Program-made: the position numbers and the translations under genes
In this document: piece by piece, positions 1 to 5,774 of the stretch
How the letters are laid out: every line of letters begins with the position of its first letter
Position numbering within the stretch: position 1 is the first letter of the stretch
Assembly (NCBI GenBank): GCA_947473535.1
Contig: CANJFK010000025.1
Span: 1 to 8,355, forward strand
Direction: 5' to 3'
From: Legionellaceae bacterium
GTDB lineage: Bacteria; Pseudomonadota; Gammaproteobacteria; Legionellales; Legionellaceae
Length of the DNA stretch: 8,355 nucleotides
The notes under the pieces: model-generated
What the model was told of the DNA's origin: nothing
The model's database searches: none
The model's input: the letters and a program-made list of their open reading frames with translations, nothing else

Positions 1-30
1 CCCTATTGTGAGTTTTTAATCAGAGCGCAG

Positions 31-130
31 ACGAGAAAAGCGATAGCCTAAAAACCTAAAACTCATCCGTAAAGGGTATATATACTTGTCACTAACGAGT
101 TTTCGGCTTTTATGCTATCGCTTTTTTCGT
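31..130. repeat. Long imperfect palindrome (about 100 bp)
   Basis: The two halves are imperfect reverse complements around a centre between bases 80 and 81, where GTATATATAC is self-complementary. The outer part pairs best: GCGATAGC at 40-47 against GCTATCGC at 114-121, then several A/T runs and AAAACTC at 58-64 type pairing with GAGTTTT near 97-103. Mismatches are scattered. There is no open reading frame of note across it. The shape is that of a small non-autonomous palindromic element or REP-like repeat. No transposase is present, and the family is not recognised. Confidence 0.7.
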
Positions 131-200
131 TCATGACTTCGAAAAAAACTTGCAATAGAATAACTATTACGCGTCTTTTTCGAAGTCATGAACAAAAAAA
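122..200. repeat. Inverted repeat with 25-bp arms and inner hairpin
   Basis: Arms at 122-146 and 176-200 are reverse complements at 24 of 25 positions. The conserved core is GTTCATGACTTCGAAAAA and its complement. Inside the 29-base spacer, AATAG (154-158) can pair with CTATT (164-168) around a five-base loop. The left arm overlaps the right edge of the preceding palindrome. The arms end in T and A runs, so the structure could act as a bidirectional terminator downstream of the minus-strand gene at 229-1071. The long arms look more like a repeat element than a simple terminator. Confidence 0.7.
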
Positions 201-219
201 TCGAGTCGCCTAAAATACA

Positions 220-243
220 GAAAACTCATTAGCGACAAGTATA
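220..243. repeat. Third copy of the 81-104 repeat, inverted
   Basis: Bases 220-243 match the reverse complement of 81-104 at 22 of 24 positions, the core being GACAAGTATA with GAAAACTC before it. Weaker similarity continues leftward to about 208. Together with 31-80 and 81-130, this makes three related units in alternating orientation. The copy overlaps the 3' end of the CheD-like gene, providing its stop codon and last four codons. Confidence 0.6.
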
Positions 244-1071
244 GAAAAAACCTTTTTTAAGCCCACAAAAAGAGACATCTTCCGTTTTCTTTTTTGGTTT
301 AAATATACCTCCATTGGATACCTGAGCTTGTTGACTATTCAACTCTCGGCGTGTCTCGACTGGTTCGTGGGATCGAGTCTGATCTGAGGTTGCACAAGAC
401 AATTTTTCATTGATCAATGTATCTGGATACCGCAGCGGTGGCGTCTCGGCAAGCCTGGTATTTGTAGCTGAGTTATCAACGGGCGCAATAGGTAGTGGGC
501 TATGAGCTGTTATCTTTCTGAGCGGTTCTCTCTCCATGCTAATGGATTGCATAAGCCGCTGATTAAAGTCACATGGAATAGTGAAGTCACTTTTGGTCAC
601 GGGCGCAAAAACCTCACCAGTGCGTGCATCAATGGCCATTGATCCACCTGGTCGCTGACTTCGCACGACATCGGCATTCGCTATCGGAATACCTATTTTT
701 TCAATCATATCAATTACACTCAAGCACATGATAAAACTGCCTGTATTGGCGACCCAATGCCCGCCAATTAAATGAGCGATTGAATCAGTTGGGCTGAATT
801 GAATTAATATTTCTTCCACGCTCGACAGGAGCGTCATGGTGGTTATGTGTGCTAAGAAAGTGGTTGTTGTTTGAGTGTCACGAACCGCAAGAATTAAACA
901 AGAACTTGCTCCATAAGAACCTAAAATGGGTGCTGAATCAGAGGCATTCGTGATTGCATATTCATTCATCATGACCAGCGTTGATTCTTTATTCGCAAAA
1001 TTAACTGAATTTGTTCCGTAAAAATGGGATTGATATTTTTTTATTCGTTCTATATTTTTTGCAGTGAACAT
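229..1071 (-). CDS. Orphan CheD-like protein (predicted cysteine deamidase fold) with polar C-terminal tail
   Basis: A 280-residue protein with no signal peptide or membrane segment. Residues about 33-160 follow the layout of CheD, the chemoreceptor glutamine deamidase. Cys58 (in SYGASSC) lies 17 residues before His75 (in FLAHI), the same spacing as the catalytic Cys and His I recall for CheD. Then come IGGHWV (102-107, like the CheD GGA motif), a helix, GIPIANAD (127-134, like its 'gI.I...D') and GGSMAIDARTGEV (142-154, like its final strand pair). The 'LP' after the catalytic His is missing. Residues 161-280 are polar and low in structure, rich in Pro, Arg and Thr, ending in a basic stretch (KPKKK) and FFYTCR. 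No chemotaxis gene is in view, so classical CheD work is not indicated; a deamidase acting on another protein, perhaps an exported host-directed one, is inference. The start ATG has a weak AGAG five bases upstream. The last four codons and the stop lie in a repeat, so the C-terminus may not be ancestral. Confidence 0.6.
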   Translation of the reverse strand: MFTAKNIERIKKYQSHFYGTNSVNFANKESTLVMMNEYAITNASDSAPILGSYGASSCLILAVRDTQTTTTFLAHITTMTLLSSVEEILIQFSPTDSIAHLIGGHWVANTGSFIMCLSVIDMIEKIGIPIANADVVRSQRPGGSMAIDARTGEVFAPVTKSDFTIPCDFNQRLMQSISMEREPLRKITAHSPLPIAPVDNSATNTRLAETPPLRYPDTLINEKLSCATSDQTRSHEPVETRRELNSQQAQVSNGGIFKPKKKTEDVSFCGLKKGFFYTCR

Positions 1072-1134
1072 GATGGCTCTAATTATGGGCTGAAAGGTGT
1101 ATTGTAGGGCAATTGGTGGGGGGAAGATAGTTAA

Positions 1135-1233
1135 TTAACACGCCCTAGTTTTGATCCAAACGTCATTTGAACCGTAGATGACCGCGGGACTGTAAAGCAA
1201 CAACATGAACACAGTCGCCAAGGCCAAATCCAC
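1135..1233 (-). CDS. Possible 32-residue hydrophobic peptide (doubtful)
   Basis: A short frame begins with GTG just downstream of the holin-like gene and reads a hydrophobic segment (LALATVFMLLLY) followed by a polar end (GSNDVWIKTRAC). It would be a single-pass membrane peptide about a dozen bases after the stop of its neighbour. No ribosome binding site is visible before the GTG or the in-frame ATG, and a frame this short occurs readily by chance. Otherwise 1072-1244 contains nothing I can name. Confidence 0.15.
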   Translation of the reverse strand: MDLALATVFMLLLYSPAVIYGSNDVWIKTRAC

Positions 1234-1244
1234 GACAAAATATA

Positions 1245-1514
1245 TTATTTCTTATGACAACATCCTGAGAACACATTATATAACCAGGCAATAACAACAC
1301 CGCCAATAAACGCATCAACGAACCCAATGAGCCCACCAATCACGCTACCTAAAATAGAGGCTTCATACCCAACATATAACGCTCCCATGGCCGATACGAA
1401 GGCTGTTCCATACATGAAATGGTATGCAATCAATCCCATGAGCAGAACAGATACTCCCCACATAACACCAAGGGCTAACCCCAACGCTAATGGGCTTATT
1501 TTAAATTGAGTCAT
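1245..1514 (-). CDS. Small glycine-rich membrane protein ('bacteriophage holin'-like)
   Basis: An 89-residue membrane protein with two clear hydrophobic helices, about residues 9-31 and 53-78, separated by a loop with Tyr and Glu (YVGYEAS). The second helix is full of small residues (GSVIGGLIGFVDAFIGGVVIAW), as in glycine-zipper packing, with a single buried Asp67. The C-terminus ends CCHKK. Proteins of this size and pattern occur in Legionella-type genomes, where I recall the annotation 'bacteriophage holin'. No lysis or phage gene is nearby, so lysis is not supported, and a resident inner-membrane protein of unknown role is the safer reading. A good ribosome binding site (AGGAGA) sits about five bases before the ATG, which fixes the start. 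It is divergent from rnhB across a 179-base spacer. Confidence 0.7.
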   Translation of the reverse strand: MTQFKISPLALGLALGVMWGVSVLLMGLIAYHFMYGTAFVSAMGALYVGYEASILGSVIGGLIGFVDAFIGGVVIAWLYNVFSGCCHKK

Positions 1515-1545
1515 GACAATCTCCTATAATACATCCGTTTATTAA

Positions 1546-1551
1546 AGTATA
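1546..1551 (-). promoter_or_regulatory. Possible -10 box for the holin-like gene
   Basis: On the minus strand this reads TATACT, 32 bases before the ATG of the small membrane-protein gene. No convincing -35 box stands 16-18 bases further upstream. An imperfect 15-bp dyad (TAGACCATTGATCTA, 1551-1565) touches its upstream edge and could be an operator. The rest of the 1515-1693 spacer is AT-rich and unremarkable. Confidence 0.25.
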
Positions 1552-1657
1552 GACCATTGATCTATGACTAACTCTAACTAATATTGTGCAATGTTGTCCA
1601 TTTTTTTTGTCTAAACACTCAACAGACCCTCGTAATGTATGAAAATATAGACTGTTT

Positions 1658-1663
1658 TATACT
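1658..1663 (+). promoter_or_regulatory. Possible -10 box for rnhB
   Basis: TATACT lies 30 bases before the first rnhB ATG. The -35 position (about 1635-1640, ATGTAT) is a poor match, so this is only a candidate. Confidence 0.25.
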
Positions 1664-1693
1664 GGGCAGGGTACACTGAGAAAAATAAAAACA

Positions 1694-2272
1694 ATGAGAA
1701 TACAGATGTATATAGCAGGTGTAGATGAGGTAGGCAGGGGCCCGTTGGCAGGTCCTGTTGTTACGGCAGCGGTCATTTTACATCGACCGATAGAGGGAAT
1801 AGGTGATTCTAAAAAAATATCGGCATTAAAGCGTAAGCAATTAGCAGTTACAATACGCGAGTCGGCGCTATGTTATGCTTACGGTCGAGCAGAAGTAGAG
1901 GAAATTGACCAACTAAATATTCATCAGGCTACCTTGCTTGCAATGAAACGAGCCATTGAGGGATTATCGATTTACCCTGGGAAAGTTTTGGTGGATGGTT
2001 TATTTACACCTAACGTGTCGATGTTTTGCCAAGCTATTGTGAAAGGAGACAGTTTAATCTCAGAAATTGGAGCGGCGTCTATTTTGGCAAAAGTACTACG
2101 TGATGAGGAAATGGAACACATGGATACCCTCTATCCAGGCTATGGTTTTGCTTCCCACAAGGGCTATCCCACGGCTAAACACCGCCTTGCTCTGCAGACG
2201 TTAGGACCTTGCCCCATCCATCGACGAAGTTATGCACCAGTCGCGGAGGCGCTCCTTAGGGATTGTAAATAA
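1694..2272 (+). CDS. rnhB: Ribonuclease HII
   Basis: A 192-residue RNase HII that cuts the RNA strand of RNA-DNA hybrids and nicks at single ribonucleotides left in DNA, starting ribonucleotide excision repair. The signature [16 protein letters not shown] opens the protein: Asp11 and Glu12 are the first two metal-binding acids, and GRG (14-16) reads the ribose 2'-OH. The other two acids are Asp101 (VLVDG) and Asp137 (KVLRDEE). IGDSKK (36-41) and [14 protein letters not shown], with the family's conserved tyrosine, are present. Length is normal and all active-site residues are intact. The start is uncertain: ATG 1694 has only a distant GAGA, while ATG 1706 (Met5, giving [10 protein letters not shown]) has TGAGA about seven bases upstream and matches the usual short N-terminus equally well. 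It converges on alaC with 11 bases between the stop codons. Confidence 0.96.
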   Translation: MRIQMYIAGVDEVGRGPLAGPVVTAAVILHRPIEGIGDSKKISALKRKQLAVTIRESALCYAYGRAEVEEIDQLNIHQATLLAMKRAIEGLSIYPGKVLVDGLFTPNVSMFCQAIVKGDSLISEIGAASILAKVLRDEEMEHMDTLYPGYGFASHKGYPTAKHRLALQTLGPCPIHRRSYAPVAEALLRDCK

Positions 2273-2285
2273 GGATCGCGATCCT
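2272..2285. repeat. 14-bp perfect palindrome joining the rnhB and alaC stop codons
   Basis: AGGATCGCGATCCT is perfectly self-complementary. It begins on the last base of the rnhB stop codon and covers two bases of the alaC stop codon. It has no loop long enough for a good RNA hairpin and no T-run on either side, so it is not a standard intrinsic terminator. It may still mark the meeting point of the two converging transcripts. Confidence 0.5.
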
Positions 2286-3489
2286 ATACTGCCGTCTCGG
2301 ATTTTTGCAAAAATCCATCTCGTTTGAACATTAATTTCAAATTTCGAAACGCTTGACGCATTCGTTGTGAATTTTCGATTAAACCAAAACGAACGTGGCC
2401 ATCACCTTGTTGGCCAAAACCAATGCCTGGAGAAACAGCAACATGCGCTTCTTTAAGCAAGTATTTACAAAATTCCAATGAGCCCATATGTCGATAGAAA
2501 GCGGGAATGGGCGCCCAGACAAACATCGTTGCTTTAGGTTTTTCAACCTGCCAACCAAGATCTTGTAACCCCTCACACAATACATTGCGGCGTTTTTCGT
2601 ATAAGTCTCGAATCTCGTGTACACAGGTGTCTGGTCCCTCCAAGGCGGCGATCGCTGCAACTTGAATGGGGGTAAATGTACCATAATCCAAATAGGATTT
2701 GATGCGAGTAAGTGCCGAAACTAACGCTTCATTGCCACAAGCAAAACCAACGCGCCAGCCAGGCATGTTATATGATTTGGAGAGGGAGTATGTCTCAATT
2801 GCTATATCAATCGCGCCAGGGACTTGCAAAATGGATGGCGCTTTATAACCATCAAAGACGATGTCCGCATAAGCTAGATCATGAATGACCCAGATTTTGT
2901 ATTGCTTGGCTAACGCTATAATTTGTTCGAAAAAATTATATTCAACACAATGAGTGCTTGGGTTTGCGGGGAAGCTGATAACGAGCGCTTTCGGTTTAGG
3001 CCAAGATTGAACAATGGCTTGTTCAATGGCATGTAAAAATTGTTGCTCGTCAATTAAGGGAATTTGTTTGACCGTAGCCCCTGCAATGACAAACCCGTAC
3101 GTGTGAATTGGATACGCAGGGTCTGGAACGAGTATTGTATCGCCAGGGCCTGAAATCGCTAATGCTAAATGAGCCAAGCCTTCCTTCGAGCCTATGGTTG
3201 TGACAATCTGCGTTTCACTATTTAGTATCACTTGATAGTGCCGTTGATACCAAGATGCCATCGCGCGACGCAAGCGGGGGATCCCTTTCGACATGGAGTA
3301 ACGATGCGTATCAGGACGTTGCGCTGTCTCAATCAGTTTATCCACAATATGCTTTGGGGTAGGTTGATCAGGATTGCCCATGCCGAAATCAATGATATCT
3401 TCTTGGCGCGCTCGAGCCTCTGATTTCAGCTGATTTAACGTATTAAAAACATAGGGTGGTAAGCGTTCAATGCGTGGAAATTGGCTCAT
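2284..3489 (-). CDS. alaC: Alanine-forming PLP aminotransferase (AlaC/YfdZ type)
   Basis: A 401-residue fold-type I aminotransferase. In the AlaC group it transfers the amino group of glutamate to pyruvate, making alanine and 2-oxoglutarate in the cytoplasm. The N-terminus ([45 protein letters not shown]) follows E. coli AlaC very closely, which is the reason for the symbol. PLP-site residues are visible: Asn176 in ANPST, Asp204 and Tyr207 in HDLAYADI, the Schiff-base Lys238 in [15 protein letters not shown], Arg246 in GWR, and the carboxylate-binding Arg in HVRFGL near the C-terminus. Length is standard. No strong ribosome binding site precedes the ATG, but the N-terminal match supports this start. 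It appears to have its own promoter 38 bases upstream and is probably not read only with the exonuclease gene. Close relatives (AlaA, LL-diaminopimelate aminotransferase) are less likely. Confidence 0.9.
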   Translation of the reverse strand: MSQFPRIERLPPYVFNTLNQLKSEARARQEDIIDFGMGNPDQPTPKHIVDKLIETAQRPDTHRYSMSKGIPRLRRAMASWYQRHYQVILNSETQIVTTIGSKEGLAHLALAISGPGDTILVPDPAYPIHTYGFVIAGATVKQIPLIDEQQFLHAIEQAIVQSWPKPKALVISFPANPSTHCVEYNFFEQIIALAKQYKIWVIHDLAYADIVFDGYKAPSILQVPGAIDIAIETYSLSKSYNMPGWRVGFACGNEALVSALTRIKSYLDYGTFTPIQVAAIAALEGPDTCVHEIRDLYEKRRNVLCEGLQDLGWQVEKPKATMFVWAPIPAFYRHMGSLEFCKYLLKEAHVAVSPGIGFGQQGDGHVRFGLIENSQRMRQAFRNLKLMFKRDGFLQKSETAV

Positions 3490-3526
3490 TATGTTAACCA
3501 GGTTATGGGAGGATTGAATTTATCAT

Positions 3527-3555
3527 ATATTACAAATATAAAAAGAATTATGCAA
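3527..3555 (-). promoter_or_regulatory. Predicted sigma-70 promoter for alaC
   Basis: On the minus strand, TTGCAT (3555-3550) is followed after 17 bases by TAATAT (3532-3527). Both boxes are close to consensus with ideal spacing, and a start near 3520 would leave a leader of about 30 bases before the alaC ATG. It sits in the 82-base spacer after the exonuclease gene. Confidence 0.5.
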
Positions 3556-3571
3556 ACAGATTGGTTTTAAA

Positions 3572-4342
3572 TTAACCCATCTGATTTACAAAATCAGCTA
3601 GATGAGGTTTGTCCTTTTCTTCACTTAAATAGAGGCGTAGGCGATCTAATTCATGCTTATACTCTGTGGTGTTGAGCATGCCACGTATGAGTTCAAACCG
3701 AAGATAGACGCAATAGGTGTTAAGAACATCTGTTTCGCAGTAATCACGGATCCCTTTGAGATTTCCTGCTTGATACTCACCCCATACTTTGCTACCACTC
3801 ATACCCATTTTACCCGGGAAACCTAGCATTGTGGCTATATCATCCAGTGGTGCAAATGCCTTGTTTTGGTAAGCAGCCAATACATCCATGAGATCCAGAT
3901 GCCGATAATGAAATCGATTTAAATAATTATTCCAGCGAAAAGACTGTTGATTTTCGCCCATTTCCCAGTAAGTAGGCGCGGCTATGCCGTGTAAAAGCGC
4001 GCGGTAATGAAGCACTGGTAGATCAAACCCGCTGCCATTCCAACTGACTAACGTTGGCGTGTGTTTATCAATACCGGTAAAAAAACGTTTGATCAATTCA
4101 GGCTCATCGGATTGTTCATCGCCTAGTGACCAAACTTTTAATTGCGTCGCATTACTGATGATCAGTGAGATGGCCGCTATTTTTTGCAAATAATGAGGTA
4201 AAAATTCGTGGCCGACTTTAGCACGACGCAATGCAAAGAGAGCCGTTGCTGTGTCCTCATCAGATAATCCATCAAGGTTATAAAGTTTGCGCCCCGCATC
4301 AACGTCAGGGATTGTTTCAATATCAAAAACTAGAATGGTCAT
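3572..4342 (-). CDS. Predicted 3'-5' exonuclease, PolB-like DnaQ superfamily
   Basis: A 256-residue stand-alone exonuclease of the predicted PolB-like 3'-5' exonuclease type (DNA_pol_B_exo2). Three exonuclease motifs are intact: Exo I with Asp7 and Glu9 (FDIETIP), Exo II with Asn102 and Asp107 (SWNGSGFDLP), and Exo III with Tyr201 and Asp205 (YCETD). HLDLMD (148-153) and the 'FPGKMGMSGSKVW' segment are also family features. These acids hold two metal ions for removing nucleotides from DNA or RNA 3' ends; the cellular substrate is not known. The frame can be extended 14 codons upstream to a TTG at 4384, overlapping the hutI stop, but ATG 4342 gives the standard N-terminus MTILVFDIET and avoids an odd hydrophobic extension. 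Neither start has a clear ribosome binding site. It lies 34 bases after hutI with no visible terminator, so it may be co-transcribed with hut genes, though nothing ties it to histidine breakdown. Confidence 0.88.
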   Translation of the reverse strand: MTILVFDIETIPDVDAGRKLYNLDGLSDEDTATALFALRRAKVGHEFLPHYLQKIAAISLIISNATQLKVWSLGDEQSDEPELIKRFFTGIDKHTPTLVSWNGSGFDLPVLHYRALLHGIAAPTYWEMGENQQSFRWNNYLNRFHYRHLDLMDVLAAYQNKAFAPLDDIATMLGFPGKMGMSGSKVWGEYQAGNLKGIRDYCETDVLNTYCVYLRFELIRGMLNTTEYKHELDRLRLYLSEEKDKPHLADFVNQMG

Positions 4343-4376
4343 GTGAGAGCACAAAAAATAATTTAATATGAAAACA

Positions 4377-5573
4377 TTATACAACTATTCCTGATTTAAT
4401 AATCGTTTCACAAAAATTAATCGATGGATTGTATACGATGTCATTCATGTCTTCGCAGGACCAAATAACGAGGTCGGCTCGTTTCCCTATTTCAATGCTA
4501 CCCAGTTGGTCAGCCATGTCGAGTGCTCGTGCGGCGTTTATGGTAACCCCCCGCCATGATTCCTCAATCGTTAACCCAAATAAGATGCAAGCCATATTCA
4601 TCATTAACGGTAAGGTTAGAAAAGGGGATGTGCCTGGATTAGCATCGGTAGCAATGGCGATAGGGATATCATGTTCTCTCAATGCGGTTATAGGCGGACG
4701 TTTACTTTCCTTTAAGAAATAGAATGCCCCAGGCAAGAGCACTGCCACCGTATTGTTCATTGCTAATAGAGGACAATCTTCTGGCGATAAAAATTCAAGA
4801 TGATCAACGGAGCTTGCTTTGTAGTTTGCGGCTAACACAGCACCTTTTTGATCAGTGAGTTGTTCTGCATGTAACTTTAGTTTAAAGCCGTGGTTTATAG
4901 CCGCTTTAAATAAGCGTTCAACTTGCGAAGTACTAAAGGCAATCGACTCACAAAAAGCATCGACAAATGTAGCTAATTTGTCTCGTGCAATGATGGGTAA
5001 CATGGTTGAAATAATATAATCCACATAGCCATCGGTGTCATTTTTATATTCTGGCGGCGTGGCGTGAGCACCTAAAAAAGTGGTTACAACTGAAATGGGC
5101 AATTTTTTTTCTAACGATTGCGCCACGGTTAACATTTTTATTTCAGTATCCAGATCCAGACCATACCCCGATTTTATTTCAACCGTCGTAGTGCCGTGAG
5201 TTAACATAACCTTCGCTCGTCGTAAGGCGGTTTTGGTGAGCTCATCAATGTCCGCTTCTCTCGTTGCTTTTACCGTTGAAATAATACCACCGCCAAGACG
5301 TGCGATGTCGGCATACGATGCCCCGTTTAGACGCATGGCGAATTCGTCGGCTCTATTGCCGGCGTAGACAAGATGGGTGTGGCAATCAATTAGACCGGGC
5401 GTTATCATTTGCCCAACCGCATCGATTGTTTTGCTTGCTTTGAGCGGTTGAGCGTCTTGGGAAATATGTGAAATAAGGCCGTCTTTAATGGCTAGATTAG
5501 CTCGCTCTAACGTGCGCCCAAGTTTATCCATCGTGACAATAAGTCCATTTTTAATCACTAAATCATAATTCAT
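4377..5573 (-). CDS. hutI: Imidazolonepropionase
   Basis: A 398-residue amidohydrolase-superfamily enzyme that hydrolyses 4-imidazolone-5-propanoate to N-formimino-L-glutamate, the third step of histidine breakdown. Metal and catalytic residues are present: His65 and His67 in DCHTHLVYAG, His235 in LHAEQLTD, His258 in DHLE, and Asp310 in ATDANPGTSP. Family motifs around the substrate site are also seen: AGNRADEF (71-78), GGGIISTV (94-101), SGYGLD (135-140) and FLGAHATPPE (166-175). Length is normal. The ATG is one base from the left end of a 186-bp palindromic element. The only good ribosome binding site, GAGG seven bases upstream (plus-strand CCTC at 5581-5584), is element sequence. It lies downstream of hutH, with 169 bases between, and is presumably on the same transcript. 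Confidence 0.96.
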   Translation of the reverse strand: MNYDLVIKNGLIVTMDKLGRTLERANLAIKDGLISHISQDAQPLKASKTIDAVGQMITPGLIDCHTHLVYAGNRADEFAMRLNGASYADIARLGGGIISTVKATREADIDELTKTALRRAKVMLTHGTTTVEIKSGYGLDLDTEIKMLTVAQSLEKKLPISVVTTFLGAHATPPEYKNDTDGYVDYIISTMLPIIARDKLATFVDAFCESIAFSTSQVERLFKAAINHGFKLKLHAEQLTDQKGAVLAANYKASSVDHLEFLSPEDCPLLAMNNTVAVLLPGAFYFLKESKRPPITALREHDIPIAIATDANPGTSPFLTLPLMMNMACILFGLTIEESWRGVTINAARALDMADQLGSIEIGKRADLVIWSCEDMNDIVYNPSINFCETIIKSGIVV

Positions 5574-5574
5574 G

Positions 5575-5760
5575 CTAGTGCCTCGTCAATAGTGAATATT
5601 CGGATTGGCATCTTATCTTGCCTCCATCTTTAAACGATTTTGTTGAGCAAAAATGCTCGAATTAGCTCTGCTAGTCCTGCGCTTTTTGCTCAGCAAAATC
5701 GTTTAAATCTGAAAGCAACCTAAGCGCCAATCCGAATATTCACTATTGACGAGGCACTAG
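5575..5760. mobile_element. 186-bp MITE-like palindromic element
   Basis: Bases 5575-5609 and 5726-5760 are perfect 35-bp inverted repeats, starting CTAGTGCCTCGTCAATAG. Further in, 5629-5653 and 5683-5707 form a second inverted pair matching at 24 of 25 positions (core TTTAAACGATTTTG), so nearly the whole unit folds into one long stem with a loop around 5654-5682. No reading frame of note lies inside. CTAG occurs at both outer edges and could be a 4-bp target duplication; some IS5-family elements duplicate YTAR-type sites, but the family here is unknown. In the hutH-hutI transcript it would form a large hairpin that could stabilise, attenuate or separate expression of the two genes. The right end overlaps the hutH 3' end and the left end carries the hutI ribosome binding site. 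Confidence 0.8.
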
Positions 5761-5774
5761 TGCCTCGTCAATAG
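5743..5774. repeat. 32-bp perfect palindrome: two element ends head to head at CTAG
   Basis: The right end of the 186-bp element and a further 14 bases of the same terminal sequence (5761-5774) meet at CTAG, giving a perfect 32-bp palindrome. The extra 14 bases look like the remnant of a second copy whose remainder is lost. The palindrome contains the hutH stop codon and its last nine sense codons. Confidence 0.8.

Noticed and set aside
122..200. Simple Rho-independent terminator
   Set aside because: Arms of 25 bases with a 29-base spacer, nested with other repeats, are larger than a usual terminator, so it is listed as a repeat, although a termination side effect is possible.
1..250. CRISPR array
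   Set aside because: The repeated units alternate in orientation, are imperfect and lack regular spacers.
1525..1530. Perfect TATAAT on the plus strand upstream of rnhB
   Set aside because: No -35 box at proper spacing (the nearest TTGAGT is only 13 bases away), it is about 160 bases from rnhB, and on the other strand the region is the ribosome binding site of the small membrane-protein gene.
2379..2684. Second minus-strand frame inside alaC
   Set aside because: It lies wholly within a gene whose protein has all family motifs; no ribosome binding site or recognisable protein.
4343..4384. N-terminal extension of the exonuclease to a TTG codon
   Set aside because: It adds a hydrophobic stretch not usual for the family, overlaps the hutI stop, and ATG 4342 gives the standard N-terminus ahead of the DIET motif.
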